A stretch of 64,000 nucleotides of DNA from Acidobacteriota bacterium. Lineage in GTDB: Bacteria; Acidobacteriota; Terriglobia; Acidiferrales; UBA7541. The DNA is taken from contig JABCZF010000001.1 of NCBI GenBank assembly GCA_013289825.1, positions 310,001-374,000 on the forward strand. The letters run 5' to 3'. The notes beneath the pieces were generated by a model. It saw nothing but the letters and a program-made list of their open reading frames with translations, made no database searches and was not told where the DNA came from. Position 1 is the stretch's first letter; every line of letters begins with the position of its first letter. Of the stretch, positions 53,709-63,707 are shown piece by piece. The position numbers and the translations under genes are program-made.

Positions 53709-55637
53709 TCAACGAGGCAGGCCAATCCTGCGCATAAGGTCTTCAAAGCGCGGGTCCGAGCGGAGAGGATCGAATCCTGAGCGCAGTAGAACGCTCGGAT
53801 TAAATCGCTCTTTGTACGCTCTTTCGAGCCAATACATGGCTTGATCGCTATCCCCCATGGATGCATAGATCATGGCTATCTGTGGAGCATTTGTAAAACT
53901 AGTGTTTGAGCCTTTCTCAAGATCGCTCAGCAGCTTCGCCGCTTCGTTGATTTTGCCGGATGCCACGTAGGCCCGGGCGAGATCAGCGATGCATATCGGG
54001 CTGCCCCTGGACAGCCGGACTGCCTTTTGAAGTTCCGCAACCGCTTCCTTGTCCATCTGTTTTAGCAGGTAGGCATCGCCAAGCTGTTTATGTCCGAGGG
54101 CAAAACTAGCATCCATTTCGATCGTCTTGCGGCTCTGTTCTAGCGATTCGTCGTAAGAATGCGTAAGGAGAAGAAACTCCGCCAGATCTGCGTTGATGAT
54201 CAGGGATAGCGGATCCAGATTTTCCGCTTTTCTCATTTCCACGAGAGCCTCTTTGGGCCGATCCAATAGCCCCAAATTCATAGCATTCCAATGGTGAGCG
54301 GTTGCGTAGCCTGGGTTCAGTTCAATGGCCCGCTGGAATTCCTTTCCGGCAGAGTCGAAATCCCAGTCGAAAGCGCGCAAGCTGTATCCAAGTGAGGTGT
54401 GAGCTTCGCTCAGCAAACTGTCCAGTTCCAGCGCTTTGATCGCTGCGGCCTTCGCTTTGGGGAGCGCCTCCTTGGTGCTCATCACTGCATACTGCCAGTC
54501 TCCCAACAAAGCATAAGTGTCAGCTAAGCCAGAATAGGCTTGGGCATAGTTCGGGTCCTCGTCGATGGCCTCATTGAAATAAGCTAGGGCCACCTTCAAA
54601 GCATCCCCCGTTCGCTTATTCCAGAAGTAGCGCCCTTTGAGATAGGACTCGTAAGCTTGCGGATTAACAACCTTTACCGTTTTTAGCGCAGCTTGTTCCT
54701 GCGGATTCAAATTGATCCGAATTTGATTTGCAATGCCTCCAGCCACCTTGCTCTGGAGCGCCAAAGTATCCCGCAGTTCACCCTCATAGCTTTGGGACCA
54801 TAAGTGCTTGTCCGTCGCGGCTTCGATCAACTGCGCCGTGATGCGGACCTGGTCGCCGGAACGGAGCACGGTGCCCTCCACCACGGCGTCCACATTTAGC
54901 TCTCCAGCAATCTGCGGCAGGGGCTTGCGCGCGTGTTTATAAGTCATCACGGAGGTACGCGAGATCACGCGCAAAGCGCTGATCTGCCCGAGATCAGAAA
55001 TCAACTGGTCGGTCATGCCGTCAGCGAAATAGTCCTGAGAGGCATCGTTCGAGAGGCTTTCAAGCGGAAGGACAGCCAATGAGTGAATGACCGAGGACGG
55101 GCGGTTCCAGGCACGCAGTTTCCAGGCGACGACTGACGCCGTCAGAAGAAGCAACACGAATGCAGAGATTTTCCAGGCAAGTGACGGCAGAACTTGTTTG
55201 GGTTCTGCGGATTCGCCTACGAGATCCGCGCGATCACCAGATCCTAGCTCGGGATGAAGCTGAGTTGTGAGTTCGGGGCTGCGAACAGGGGGCACGTCGG
55301 CAGGCTTTACTTCCGTAAGGAAGCGGTAACCGCGACGCGTAACAGTTTCTACAAAGCGCGGACTCTCTGCGGAATCGCCAAGGGCCTCGCGGATTTTGCT
55401 GATCGCTTTGTTGAGCCCGTGGTCGAAATCCACGAAGGTATCTGCAGGCCACAGCTTTTTCTGAAGTTCCTCACGAGTTACGACCTCGCCGGGGTGCTCA
55501 AGCAGCATGGCCAGGACTTGGAAGGGCTGTTCCTGAAGTCGCACTCGTAGGCTGTCCTTGCGCAATTCGCCAGCGCGAAGATCCAGCTCGAAAACCCCAA
55601 ATAGGACCCGCCCGCGGAGCTGATGGGTTTCTTCCAT
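53709..55637 (-). CDS. CadC-like winged-helix membrane regulator with TPR domain
   Basis: 642 residues from ATG 55637; the frame is open further but without a natural start. Residues about 10-105 are an OmpR/CadC-type winged helix (LQEQPFQVLAMLLEHPGEVV, DFDHGLNKAISKIREALGDS, VETVTRRGYRFLTEV). One membrane helix follows at about 150-170 (ISAFVLLLLTASVVAWKL), then a TolB-like N-terminal domain (SLAVLPLESLSNDASQDYFA, VDAVVEGTVLRSGDQVRITA) and a row of TPRs to the end. It binds DNA in the cytoplasm and probably senses protein partners or ligands outside. Divergent from the ECF sigma gene at 55861. Confidence 0.93.
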   Translation of the reverse strand: MEETHQLRGRVLFGVFELDLRAGELRKDSLRVRLQEQPFQVLAMLLEHPGEVVTREELQKKLWPADTFVDFDHGLNKAISKIREALGDSAESPRFVETVTRRGYRFLTEVKPADVPPVRSPELTTQLHPELGSGDRADLVGESAEPKQVLPSLAWKISAFVLLLLTASVVAWKLRAWNRPSSVIHSLAVLPLESLSNDASQDYFADGMTDQLISDLGQISALRVISRTSVMTYKHARKPLPQIAGELNVDAVVEGTVLRSGDQVRITAQLIEAATDKHLWSQSYEGELRDTLALQSKVAGGIANQIRINLNPQEQAALKTVKVVNPQAYESYLKGRYFWNKRTGDALKVALAYFNEAIDEDPNYAQAYSGLADTYALLGDWQYAVMSTKEALPKAKAAAIKALELDSLLSEAHTSLGYSLRAFDWDFDSAGKEFQRAIELNPGYATAHHWNAMNLGLLDRPKEALVEMRKAENLDPLSLIINADLAEFLLLTHSYDESLEQSRKTIEMDASFALGHKQLGDAYLLKQMDKEAVAELQKAVRLSRGSPICIADLARAYVASGKINEAAKLLSDLEKGSNTSFTNAPQIAMIYASMGDSDQAMYWLERAYKERFNPSVLLRSGFDPLRSDPRFEDLMRRIGLPR

Positions 55638-55860
55638 AGAGAGGAATCTAGTTGGGAGAGGGAGTGTATCACCAAGTGAAATCGTCTGGAACACGAAGTG
55701 AGGGACAGTTACCTGTAAGTCTTCTATTGAGTGAGAGTTGCCAGGGGACCCCCATTCCAGCGGGAGAGAACTGTCCGTCCATTGCGCTGCTTTTAAGAGC
55801 AAACCATAGTGGGCCCTCAAGCGCACGAGTGGGGCGCCGTACGGTCGCAGGGAGGGTTCA

Positions 55861-56424
55861 GTGCTCGAACACAATGATGTTCCGAATTTTGAGCAGGCCG
55901 TCTTGCCGCATCTTGACGCCGCCTACAACCTCGCGCGCTGGCTGATGCGCAATGAGCAGGACGCCCAGGATGTCGCCCAGGAAGCATACTTGCGCGCTTT
56001 CCGATTCTTCCCCGGCTTCCGCGGCGGCGACGCGCGTGCCTGGTTACTGAAAATCGTCCGGAACACTTGCTATACCTGGTTGCAGGCTAACCGGCCACTG
56101 CAAGACGCCGCGGAATTTGACGAAAGCCTTTTCCGTCCTGATTCTTGCGCTCCCAATCCAGAAGAAGTTGTGCTCCAAAACGACAGCAGCACTCTGGTGC
56201 GAAAAGCGCTGGAGAAGCTCCCTCCGAATTATCGGGAAGTCCTCATTCTTCGCGAGCTCGAGGGGCTGTCTTACAAAGAGATTGCAGATATCACGGGCAT
56301 GCCCGCAGGCACGGTAATGTCGAGCTTGTCGCGTGCGCGGGGCCGGCTTCGTCAGATTCTGGCAGGTCCCATGAGCGGAGATGCGGTGCCAAGTTCACGG
56401 CGAATAGCAGCGGTGAACGCATGA
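55861..56424 (+). CDS. ECF RNA polymerase sigma factor
   Basis: 187 residues from GTG 55861 (GGGAGG five bases upstream). Region 2: HLDAAYNLARWLMRNEQDAQ, then DVAQEAYLRAFRFFPGF. Region 4: LEKLPPNYREVLILRELEGL, SYKEIADITGMPAGTVMSSL. Strongly similar to the sigma factor at 47610, but no zinc-finger anti-sigma gene follows; instead comes a TPR protein after 79 bases. It may be controlled by another protein or transcriptionally. The C-terminal tail (AVPSSRRIAAVNA) is short. Confidence 0.94.
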   Translation: MLEHNDVPNFEQAVLPHLDAAYNLARWLMRNEQDAQDVAQEAYLRAFRFFPGFRGGDARAWLLKIVRNTCYTWLQANRPLQDAAEFDESLFRPDSCAPNPEEVVLQNDSSTLVRKALEKLPPNYREVLILRELEGLSYKEIADITGMPAGTVMSSLSRARGRLRQILAGPMSGDAVPSSRRIAAVNA

Positions 56425-56503
56425 GTGTGTGGGGGTGGCTCATCAGTGATTTGCGGATTCCAACTTAGGCGACTGCTTGGCAGATCCAGATGGGAGCAAG
56501 GTT

Positions 56504-57313
56504 ATGAACCAGCCTTTATCAACATGTTTGCTGTTTGGGGCTCTTTTGTCGTTGCCGCTCACGACTCGCGGTCAAGAGACAAACTCAACTATCGCGCGAA
56601 GAACCATTCTCAACGGGCCATCATTCCAGACGGAGGACCCGGCTGAAATCTCACGGGGAACTAGTCCGTCCGTTTCCGCGCGCGAGCTGAGTATTCCGGA
56701 ACGCGCAGTTAAGGCGTACACGAAAGGGATAGATCGCCTGTCGAAAAATGATCCAGCAGGCAGCCTCATTCATCTCCAACGCGCCGCTTCCGAATTTCCG
56801 AACTTTTATGAGGCTTACCATGCGATGGGTGTAGCTCAACTGCGTTTAGGGCATGGAGAAGAGGCTCGACAGGCGTTTCAGAAATCCATCGACGCTAGTG
56901 GCGGCCATTACGCAGGACCGCATTTCGGCTTGGGCGCGCTTCTTTGCAATCAGCAAAAATTCACTGAGGCTGAGCCGATCATCCGAAAGGCACTGGAACT
57001 TGCCCCGGGCTTCGGCCCGGGCCATTTCATATTGGCTTGGGCGCTATTTGGGCTGAACCGTCTGGACGAAGCGCAACAGATAGCTCATGAGGCGTCGATA
57101 CGAGATCCCAAGCTCGCTCTGGCTCACCTGCTGCTGGCAAATATCTATATCCGTCGGAGTGATTATTCAGAAGAGTTGGTCGAACTGGATGCTTATCTCA
57201 GACTCAAGCCGGATGGGCCACTGAGTGGCCAAGCACGCGAAGCCCAGGAATACGCTAAGCGAAAGCTGGCCGGGTCTGTGGTCATTATCGAGGCGGCACA
57301 GGCCAAACCTTGA
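56504..57313 (+). CDS. Exported TPR-repeat protein
   Basis: 269 residues from ATG 56504, which begins a signal peptide (MNQPLSTCLLFGALLSLPLT, cleavage near RGQE); the frame is nine codons longer with a TTG. About four or five TPRs are seen: LIHLQRAASEFPNFYEAYHA, HGEEARQAFQKSIDASGGHY, TEAEPIIRKALELAPGFGPG and LDEAQQIAHEASIRDPKLAL. It is probably a periplasmic scaffold. Lies 79 bases downstream of an ECF sigma gene and in the same direction, so it may be part of its regulon or transcript. Confidence 0.87.
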   Translation: MNQPLSTCLLFGALLSLPLTTRGQETNSTIARRTILNGPSFQTEDPAEISRGTSPSVSARELSIPERAVKAYTKGIDRLSKNDPAGSLIHLQRAASEFPNFYEAYHAMGVAQLRLGHGEEARQAFQKSIDASGGHYAGPHFGLGALLCNQQKFTEAEPIIRKALELAPGFGPGHFILAWALFGLNRLDEAQQIAHEASIRDPKLALAHLLLANIYIRRSDYSEELVELDAYLRLKPDGPLSGQAREAQEYAKRKLAGSVVIIEAAQAKP

Positions 57314-57590
57314 GCGAATCCACTCACCGATCAGAATGAATGCGGGTAAAGCGCTTGATGAAGTGGACCGAATCAGCGAACGAATCAGCGAACGGATTCA
57401 TCAGTTATTTCTCCGCGCGGGTCCGCTGAGAAAAACAGTCATAACTTGGCGACCGGAGCACGAACAATTTTATTCCCGCCTCCGAAACATCCCTGGATCG
57501 CGGAATTATCCAAGAGCATGCGGGGTCTTACACACTGAAGACAATGAAATGTCTCGTAATTCAAAACCGCATCGAACAAGGAGATTTGAA

Positions 57591-58073
57591 ATGATCTGGG
57601 CTCGACATTTGAAACTATTTACGAAAGTAGGCGCGGCTGCACTCGCTCTGGGCGCTTTGGCGACCAGCGGGAACGCGCAGAATATATACCAAGGCAAGTT
57701 TACGTTGCCATTTGAGACTCACTGGGGAGGCGCCACACTGCCGGCTGGCGACTACACTTTTACCATGTCATCCGCAATGTCCGACTACAGACTTATTATC
57801 CGGGGACAAGTCAACGCCATCATCATGGCCACTTCCACCGATGACAGAGCTGTTGCAGACCATGCGCAATTGAACCTGGTGAACATCGCCGATGTCGAGA
57901 CCGTCCAGACATTCGATGCCCCGGAGCTAGGACGGACCTTTATCTACTCCACGCCCGCCCAAAAGCACGCGGGACGCAAAGAAGCCCATCAAAAGACGGT
58001 GCCCCAGACCGCACCCGCGACACAGGCCAGTGAAAACAGAACTTCCATCGCAGTCTACGCTGCGGGTCGCTAA
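57591..58073 (+). CDS. Small secreted hypothetical protein
   Basis: 160 residues from ATG 57591 (AAGGAG seven bases upstream). The signal peptide runs to ATSGNAQ, and the mature start NIYQGKFTLPFETHWGGATL followed by PAGDYTFTM is a pattern repeatedly seen in acidobacterial exported proteins of unknown role. The core has beta-type sequence (YRLIIRGQVNAIIMATSTDD); the C-terminal 45 residues are rich in Gln, Thr and Ala and probably disordered. The frame open before it is noncoding. It ends 11 bases before an ECF sigma gene. Confidence 0.82.
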   Translation: MIWARHLKLFTKVGAAALALGALATSGNAQNIYQGKFTLPFETHWGGATLPAGDYTFTMSSAMSDYRLIIRGQVNAIIMATSTDDRAVADHAQLNLVNIADVETVQTFDAPELGRTFIYSTPAQKHAGRKEAHQKTVPQTAPATQASENRTSIAVYAAGR

Positions 58074-58084
58074 GGAAAGAAGTC

Positions 58085-58873
58085 ATGCACGTCACTGCAA
58101 ACGCCCGGGACAGAAAGCCAGTGGTTGCGTCCCTGGCAAGGCCCACAACAGAGAAGCGGCGTAGCCTAAACTGGGATGGGCATTCCAGCACGGAATGCAT
58201 CCCGAAGAAGGCTGCGCCGGCAGTCTCTCCTATCGCCAGCGGTGAGTTGAGTGAAGCGGAGGCTATCCAGCGAGCCCGCGACGGCGATCGGACCGTGTTT
58301 GAATTCCTCTATCGACTGCATAGCCGGCGTGTGTATGCGGTATGCCTGCGCATGGTAGGAAACACGGCCGAAGCTGAAGATCTGACGCAAGAAGCCTTTC
58401 TGCTTTTGCTCCGCAAAATTCACACCTTCCGCGGCGAATCGGCCTTCTCTACTTGGCTGCACAGACTGGCGGTCAACCTCGTGCTCATGCGTCTGCGCAA
58501 GAAGTCTCCACCAATCGTCTCGATCGAAGCGATTCCCGACCCGGACGATGAAACCGGTTGGCCAAACATCGACATTGGAGCGCCTGACTTGTTGTTGGAG
58601 GGATCGCTTGACCGAATAAATCTCGAACGCTGCATTGAGCGGTTGCCCGTGGGCTACCGCACGATATTTGTTCTGCATGATATCCAGGGATATGAGCACC
58701 ACGAAATCGCCGCGATATTGGGACGCTCAGTGGGCGTTTCGAAATCGCAGTTACACAAGGCTCGCACGAGGCTGCGTGAACTGCTCCACGAGGTCCAGCG
58801 TGAAAAAACCCGCGACGAGCGAATGGCAGCAGGTAAAACGCGTTCCCGATCCAGCGAGGCCTTGCTCGTTTAG
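58085..58873 (+). CDS. ECF RNA polymerase sigma factor with N-terminal extension
   Basis: 262 residues. A polar N-terminal extension of about 55 residues precedes region 2 (AEAIQRARDGDRTVFEFLYR, then LHSRRVYAVCLRMVGNTAEA, EDLTQEAFLLLLRKIHTF). Region 4 reads IERLPVGYRTIFVLHDIQGY, EHHEIAAILGRSVGVSKSQL. The extension is not part of usual ECF factors, so the true start may lie later, for example near the ELSEAEAIQ segment. It starts 11 bases after the small secreted protein and lies upstream of a TonB receptor, a common neighbour. No anti-sigma gene is adjacent. Confidence 0.9.
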   Translation: MHVTANARDRKPVVASLARPTTEKRRSLNWDGHSSTECIPKKAAPAVSPIASGELSEAEAIQRARDGDRTVFEFLYRLHSRRVYAVCLRMVGNTAEAEDLTQEAFLLLLRKIHTFRGESAFSTWLHRLAVNLVLMRLRKKSPPIVSIEAIPDPDDETGWPNIDIGAPDLLLEGSLDRINLERCIERLPVGYRTIFVLHDIQGYEHHEIAAILGRSVGVSKSQLHKARTRLRELLHEVQREKTRDERMAAGKTRSRSSEALLV

Positions 58874-59260
58874 TGCCACCTTCAGAGCCTGCGGCGGTAG
58901 AAAGCTGACGATCACGGTGGCTCAACCTTCGCTCCTGCGAATTGGCCTCCGCAGTGAGAAATCTTTATTCTCTCCGCTTTTATCGTCCCTTAGGTGTCGT
59001 GCGACGGAGGACAGGAAAAGCCTCCGCCGGCCATCATACATTTCTACAAATGAATTGGAATAGAACGCGAACGCATGTGGTCTAACACTACGCCAAGAAG
59101 CGGAATACGGGATGCCGCAGATATGTCTCGGTTCTTGTTTTGCTGCTGAGCGTAATGGCCGTGGGGTTGCCGGGAATTGCACTTCAATTGCGCTCGTTTA
59201 CTGGCAGAGCTTTCCCGAAGTTCTTTCGGGAGCTCGGAGTTTATCCTTCTGGAGGTTTTC
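58874..59260. other. Intergenic region upstream of the third TonB receptor
   Basis: Should hold the receptor's promoter. No inverted repeat, RNA gene or plausible gene was seen; the leftward open frames have no ribosome sites. Confidence 0.4.
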
Positions 59261-62200
59261 TTGAACCGGCTTAATAAAAAATTGATCTATTTTCTATTGT
59301 TGGCGGCACTAGGCACGTTCTGCGGATCTAGACTGGCGGGTCAGGACGCCACTGGGCGCATTACCGGTATGATCTACGATCCGAGCGGCGCTGTCATCGC
59401 CGATGCGAATATTTCCGTGACGAATGTTGCGACCCACATCTCTCGCGAAACAACTTCGGATTCGACCGGCTTCTATCAGGTTCTCGCGTTGCCCATTGGC
59501 GACTACACGGTGTCCGTGCAACACCAGGGATTTAAATCCGAGACCACCGCACAGAGCAAGCTGGAGATCAATCAAACCCTGAAAATCGATCTCAAAATGC
59601 AGATAGGCGCGACGAGTGATACGGTGACGGTGGAATCCAACGCGGGCACTGTCGAGACCATCAATCCGACGCTAGGCTCCACGGTTTCAGACCGCGCTGT
59701 GCAGGATATGCCGCTCAACGGCCGCAACGCGTTGGATCTCGTAGCGCTGCAGCCGGGAGTGCTTCCAGCCGACAATCCAGGCAATGGCCAAGGTAATTTG
59801 GGCACGACTCTTGCCTTCAGCGTTGGCGGCGGCCGCAGCGATTCCAACACGTTCGTCCTCGACGGCGGCCTCAACAACGACCTCTTAAGCAACAGTGTTG
59901 TGTACAACCCCAATCCCGATTCCATTCAGGAGTTCAAGGTCCTCACCAGTGACTTCACCGCTGAATACGGGCGCAGCGCCGGCGGAATTATCACCGAAGT
60001 CACCAAGTCTGGAACTAACATGTTCCATGGCAGCGCCTATGATTTCCTTCGCAATTCAGCTTTCGACGCCAACAATTTCTTCAGCAATTTGAATGGCGAT
60101 CCCAGAGAAGCCCTTCACCGCAATCAATACGGAGGAACGCTGGGCGGTCCCATCAAGAGGGACAAGCTTTTCTTTTTCCTTTCTTATCAAAAGGAACAGC
60201 TAACCTCTGATAGGGCGAGCCAGGCCACGACTCTCCCGACACCCGACGAGCTTCAGGGCAATTTCTCGGGCTCACCGAATCAGGCATCCGTTGCCAGTTT
60301 TCTAAAAGCGAATCCGTTTTTCCAGCCCAATGCGGCTCTGGCGGCGCAAGGGATCATCAGTCCGGGAAGCATTGATCCTGTCGCCCAAGCGTATGTTAAG
60401 GCCGGCCTCGTTCCAACCACGACATCCGCATCAGGTCAAGTCTCATTTCAGAATCCGGTCACCGCCAATCCCGACGAATTGACCGGAAAGTTTGACTTTG
60501 AGGCATCCCAGAAGGACCACTTTACCGTCACGCTGGGACGTAACCTTGGATCCCAACTCAATCCTGGCCCAGGTGGCATTCCCGGTTTTGGCGAGAACAC
60601 CGTCCTTTACAACCGGTTTTTCAATCTCGCTTACATCCACACCTTCTCACCCAACATTTTGAACGAATTTCGCGTGACCGGCCAGCGCAGCGACGTCCTG
60701 CAAGCCTCGCCGGCCACGAAACAACCGGTATCCACGGCACTGGGAATCAAAATAAAATCGGAGAATCCCACTGGCCCTTCACAACTCGACTTTCCCCAAG
60801 CCACGATCGGCTTTAGCAATCAAGGTCCTTCGCGGCTCACGGACAACACCTTCGCCTACTCCGACGTGCTTTCTTGGACCCGCGGAAGGCACACCATGAA
60901 ATTCGGCGGTTCGTTCTCCGCCTATCAAGACAACCAGGTATTCGATTTTGAAATCAACGGAGTGTTCCAATTCGCCGGTCAAGACGGCAATGGCAACACG
61001 CTTGCCGCTGGAGACCCTTTCGCCAACTTCCTCTTGGGCGTGCCTACCGCCTATTTTCAATCTCCCGCAGCGCCTTCGAACATCCGCACCAAAGCTACCT
61101 ATGCCTTTGCGCAGGATGAATGGCATGTCGCCAGCGATCTGACTCTGACGTACGGTTTGCGCTATGAGTACAGCACGCCGAAATCAGATACTCAAGGGCG
61201 CACCTACTCGGTCATTCCGGGTTCTCCGCAATCTACGGTCTTTCCTGGCGCACCGCTCGGATTGCTTTTCCCTGGCGACAAAGGCGCGCCCACGGGCGTC
61301 AACTTCCCCAATAAAACGAACTTCGCGCCGCGATTTGGTTTTGCATGGCAGCCGTTCCATGACGGAAAGACCAGCATCCGCGGCGGCATCGGTATTTTTT
61401 ACGACGTGCTGAAGGCTGAAGACAACTTCCAATTCAACGGGCAAGCTCCGTTCGCTGCAACCGCCAACATTGGCATTAACGAACCCAATGTGCCGACAGC
61501 GACTACCTCCGGCTACACATTCTTTAGCGATCCGTTTGGCTCCACGGGAACTCCCGATCCTTTTGGCCGGTCTCTGAACCACAACGTAAATTTCCTGAAC
61601 ACTTTCGGCACTTTCACAAGCCTCAATACTGGCGCGACGATTGTTGACCCTCATCTCAAAACGCCCTACACCTATCAATATAATTTGAGCATCGAACATC
61701 AAATTTCCAAGAAACTGATCGCTCGCGCCGCCTACGTCGGCAGTTCATCGCACGGCCTAACGGCCCTCGTGGATATCAATCCTTTTGATCCTGCTACCCT
61801 GAACAGTGCAAGCCCGCAGCGTTTCCTAAACGAAGTGCCGGGGAATACGCTGCAAAATAACGTCATGGGATTTGGCGGAAGCTTTGGACAGGAAGATGAA
61901 TTCAAGAACGCGTCCAATGCCAATTACAATTCCCTGCAACTAAGCCTGACGCAGCAAACAACCGTGGTGCCCGTCCTCGGCAATATGTACTACACGCTTG
62001 GTTACACTTGGGCGCACAGCATCGACGGCGCTTCTGGTTTCCGCCAGGGCAACAGCACGGTTCCCTTTTTCACTCCTAACATTTTCCGCGCCTCGTCGGA
62101 TTTCGATATCCGCCAATACCTGACCTTCTCCGGCGGCTGGGATCTGCCGTTTAACCGCGGCCCCCAGAAGCTGGTAAAAGGTTGGAGCCTGTATCCCATC

Positions 62201-62650
62201 CTCACTTGGCGTACGGGGTTCCCGTTCACGGCGACCAACGGCTTGGGCACTTCCAACACCGCCCCCGGGCCTTCCGGTGCCGGCGATGCGGGCCTGGTCA
62301 ACGCAAATCTTACGGCGCCCATCCAATATCTCAACCCCAAGACGAATGGCTTGCAGTTTTTCAGTCAGGCGTCTTTCAGCAACGTTGTGACTCAGGGATA
62401 CGGCAGTGCGCCACGCAATGTGCTGCGTGGTCCGGGCCGCACTAACTTGGACCTCTCGCTGGCAAAGACGACGCCACTCTATCACGAACGTGTCACCCTC
62501 GAGTTCCGCGTTGATGCCTTCAACCTTCTCAACCACACGGAATTCCAAAACCTTGACAACAATGCCCAGGACATCGGATCGACTTTTGGACAGGTGATCA
62601 GCGCGTATTCCGCACGCATCCTTCAATTGGGGGCTCACATCCGGTTCTAG
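59261..62650 (+). CDS. TonB-dependent receptor, Oar-like
   Basis: 1129 residues from TTG 59261, chosen because GGAGG lies five bases upstream and a signal peptide follows (NRLNKKLIYFLLLAALGTFC, cleavage near LAGQ). The order is carboxypeptidase-regulatory domain (TGRITGMIYDPSGAVIADAN, TGFYQVLALPIGDY), plug (DMPLNGRNALDLVALQPGV, FVLDGGLNNDLLSN) and barrel ending RILQLGAHIRF, with terminal Phe. Outer-membrane importer of the acidobacterial Oar type; ligand unknown. Preceded by an ECF sigma gene. A hairpin follows the stop and may be the terminator. Confidence 0.95.
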   Translation: MNRLNKKLIYFLLLAALGTFCGSRLAGQDATGRITGMIYDPSGAVIADANISVTNVATHISRETTSDSTGFYQVLALPIGDYTVSVQHQGFKSETTAQSKLEINQTLKIDLKMQIGATSDTVTVESNAGTVETINPTLGSTVSDRAVQDMPLNGRNALDLVALQPGVLPADNPGNGQGNLGTTLAFSVGGGRSDSNTFVLDGGLNNDLLSNSVVYNPNPDSIQEFKVLTSDFTAEYGRSAGGIITEVTKSGTNMFHGSAYDFLRNSAFDANNFFSNLNGDPREALHRNQYGGTLGGPIKRDKLFFFLSYQKEQLTSDRASQATTLPTPDELQGNFSGSPNQASVASFLKANPFFQPNAALAAQGIISPGSIDPVAQAYVKAGLVPTTTSASGQVSFQNPVTANPDELTGKFDFEASQKDHFTVTLGRNLGSQLNPGPGGIPGFGENTVLYNRFFNLAYIHTFSPNILNEFRVTGQRSDVLQASPATKQPVSTALGIKIKSENPTGPSQLDFPQATIGFSNQGPSRLTDNTFAYSDVLSWTRGRHTMKFGGSFSAYQDNQVFDFEINGVFQFAGQDGNGNTLAAGDPFANFLLGVPTAYFQSPAAPSNIRTKATYAFAQDEWHVASDLTLTYGLRYEYSTPKSDTQGRTYSVIPGSPQSTVFPGAPLGLLFPGDKGAPTGVNFPNKTNFAPRFGFAWQPFHDGKTSIRGGIGIFYDVLKAEDNFQFNGQAPFAATANIGINEPNVPTATTSGYTFFSDPFGSTGTPDPFGRSLNHNVNFLNTFGTFTSLNTGATIVDPHLKTPYTYQYNLSIEHQISKKLIARAAYVGSSSHGLTALVDINPFDPATLNSASPQRFLNEVPGNTLQNNVMGFGGSFGQEDEFKNASNANYNSLQLSLTQQTTVVPVLGNMYYTLGYTWAHSIDGASGFRQGNSTVPFFTPNIFRASSDFDIRQYLTFSGGWDLPFNRGPQKLVKGWSLYPILTWRTGFPFTATNGLGTSNTAPGPSGAGDAGLVNANLTAPIQYLNPKTNGLQFFSQASFSNVVTQGYGSAPRNVLRGPGRTNLDLSLAKTTPLYHERVTLEFRVDAFNLLNHTEFQNLDNNAQDIGSTFGQVISAYSARILQLGAHIRF

Positions 62651-63223
62651 CCGTACACTCCCATACTATTTTAGCAGTCCAGAGCCGAGCCGGAACCTTG
62701 AGTCCGGGCTCGGCCAACTTTCGATCTGCAACACAACGCTTAGCGGTGCGAGACCAGCTATACACACTCGTGCGGACCTAACTAAGGACCTTTGCCGGCG
62801 GTGGAACATCCGCGCTCAGCATCGTGCCAACGCTGCTGAAATCTTGGTTCAAACCGGCAGCCACCACAACCTCACTCGCTTACGATCCTTTCAACGCGAT
62901 AATGTCGAGAGGGACTCTCCGCTTTGCGTATCCCGAACCAATCCACGCTTACCGCAATTGAAGAATTACGACTCATTACACACAGCACGGGTTTGCAGGT
63001 TATTTGGCTGGAGGAGGAAGCTGAGCTGTTGATTTGTGCTCACTCGACGGACCATGTGGAATTCGTGAGAAGTAGAATCCTCACTAGAGCGCAAAGGACG
63101 AGTCTATTCAATTCTTGAATCGCCTGCGTAAACCCTGATTCAGCATTCGCGGCTCCAGATTCTCATATCCAGGTCCTGATTCTGTCGAGTGTGTAAACTT
63201 GCGTAGAAGCTGTTCACAACATC
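62651..63223. other. Intergenic region between TonB receptor and broken cupredoxin
   Basis: Both flanking units converge here, so only terminators are expected. One hairpin is seen at 62684-62714. A 64-codon frame at 62924 starting with TTG was considered and not accepted. Nothing else was recognised. Confidence 0.4.
62684..62714 (+). terminator. Hairpin downstream of the TonB receptor
   Basis: GCCGAGCCGGA (62684-62694) pairs with TCCG-G-GCTCGGC (62703-62714) as an eleven-pair stem with one bulged G and an eight-base loop. It begins 33 bases after the receptor stop. The following CAACTTT is only a weak U-tract, so termination strength is uncertain. Confidence 0.5.
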
Positions 63224-63660
63224 CTACTGATCGACAACGAGCTGGCCTTTCATGCCTCGATGTCCAAGCCCACAGGTATGGCAGCACTTGAACGAGTACG
63301 TACCGGGAGTTTGCGCCAGAAACTCAACCGTCGTTGTTTCGCCCTTCTTGAGTTGCCAGCACTCTTGTGGAGAAGTGAATACCAACCCCACGGAACCATT
63401 CGATGCGGTGCCGTCGGGAACCGTCAAAATCGAAAAACCGTGGTCATGGGGTCGGTCGCGGTGATCTTGAGCTGAATTTTCGCTCCGCTCTTCACAGGAA
63501 TAGGCGCGGGCGAATACTCGTACTTCTTGGCTGTGACTTCTATGACTTGAACGCTGTCATTGAGTGCCAGCACCGGACTCGGATGCGGAAAAAATATCGC
63601 AGGCCACAACTCAATCGCGGCCATGGCGGGCAACAGAGTACGCGACATAAGCTTCTTCAT
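63224..63660 (-). pseudogene. Frameshifted CuA-type cupredoxin gene
   Basis: Starts at ATG 63660 (AGGAGG four bases upstream) with a signal peptide-like stretch and NDSVQVIEVTAKKYEYSPAP, then IPVKSGAKIQLKITATDP. After a run of four C on the minus strand (63448-63451) the frame is lost. In the next frame HDHGFSILTVPDG continues to FKCCHTCGLGHRGMKGQLVV and a stop at 63224. C-x3-C-x3-H-x2-M is the CuA ligand pattern of cytochrome oxidase subunit II-like proteins, and the preceding His of HDHGFS fits as the remaining ligand. One extra C would restore one protein of about 145 residues. Either a true frameshift or a sequencing slip in the homopolymer. Confidence 0.7.
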
Positions 63661-63707
63661 GGAACCTCCTGATTGCTCCAAAATATGCGGACATTGCTCG
63701 ACAACGT

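Noticed and set aside
62924..63118. 64-codon plus-strand frame starting with TTG
   Set aside because: The text is protein-like, but there is no Shine-Dalgarno, no family resemblance and no operon context.
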